A stretch of DNA of 5,220 nucleotides, from contig VEQI01000254.1 of assembly GCA_018883305.1 (NCBI GenBank), forward strand, positions 1 through 5,220. The letters run 5' to 3'. The translations under genes and the position numbers were made by a program. The DNA is from Limnohabitans sp. (lineage in GTDB: Bacteria; Pseudomonadota; Gammaproteobacteria; Burkholderiales; Burkholderiaceae_C). This document shows, piece by piece, positions 5,207-5,220 of the stretch. Under the pieces are notes generated by a model that was not told the origin of the DNA, did no database searches, and was given only the letters and a program-made list of their open reading frames with translations. Every line of letters begins with the position of its first letter. Within the stretch, counting starts at the first letter, position 1.

Positions 5207-5220
5207 CAGGCTCAACGCCG

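Overview
The window looks like ordinary chromosomal DNA from a GC-rich betaproteobacterium, probably order Burkholderiales and plausibly Comamonadaceae. The grounds are strong G/C bias at third codon positions, a phasin of the polyhydroxyalkanoate (PHA) granule type typical of that group, and the overall protein styles. The taxonomic placement is inference. No insertion sequence, phage gene, CRISPR array, tRNA or rRNA was seen.

Layout: (1) Positions 2-286 (+) hold the 3' end of an unrecognised gene whose product ends in a two-cysteine, aromatic-rich motif. (2) It converges, across 13 bases, on a minus-strand pair: a Major Facilitator Superfamily (MFS) transporter (about 2464-1268) followed by a DEDDh 3'-5' exonuclease (1220-300). 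The two minus-strand genes abut, and an alternative exonuclease start would overlap the transporter stop as ATGA. (3) A short divergent control region (about 2465-2606) with two inverted repeats separates the transporter from a plus-strand, exported or membrane-anchored single-HKD phospholipase D-like protein (2607-3215). (4) A 174-base gap holds a good sigma70-type promoter followed at once by a TGC/GCA dyad. Next come a strong ribosome binding site and the phasin gene (3390-3935). (5) Two consecutive UUCG-loop hairpins (3959-4000) close the phasin unit. (6) An FAD-dependent oxidoreductase of the L-2-hydroxyglutarate oxidase/dehydrogenase type (4085-5206) fills the rest.

The genes do not form one pathway. 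The phasin implies that the organism stores PHA, and its leader carries a plausible operator for a PHA-sensing repressor. The exonuclease and transporter are co-oriented and probably co-transcribed, with no obvious functional link. The PLD-like protein and the oxidoreductase look like stand-alone genes. I found no convincing new biological system. The points most worth a second look are the phasin operator, the tandem tetraloop hairpins, the C-terminal extension of the exonuclease and the palindromes between transporter and PLD gene.
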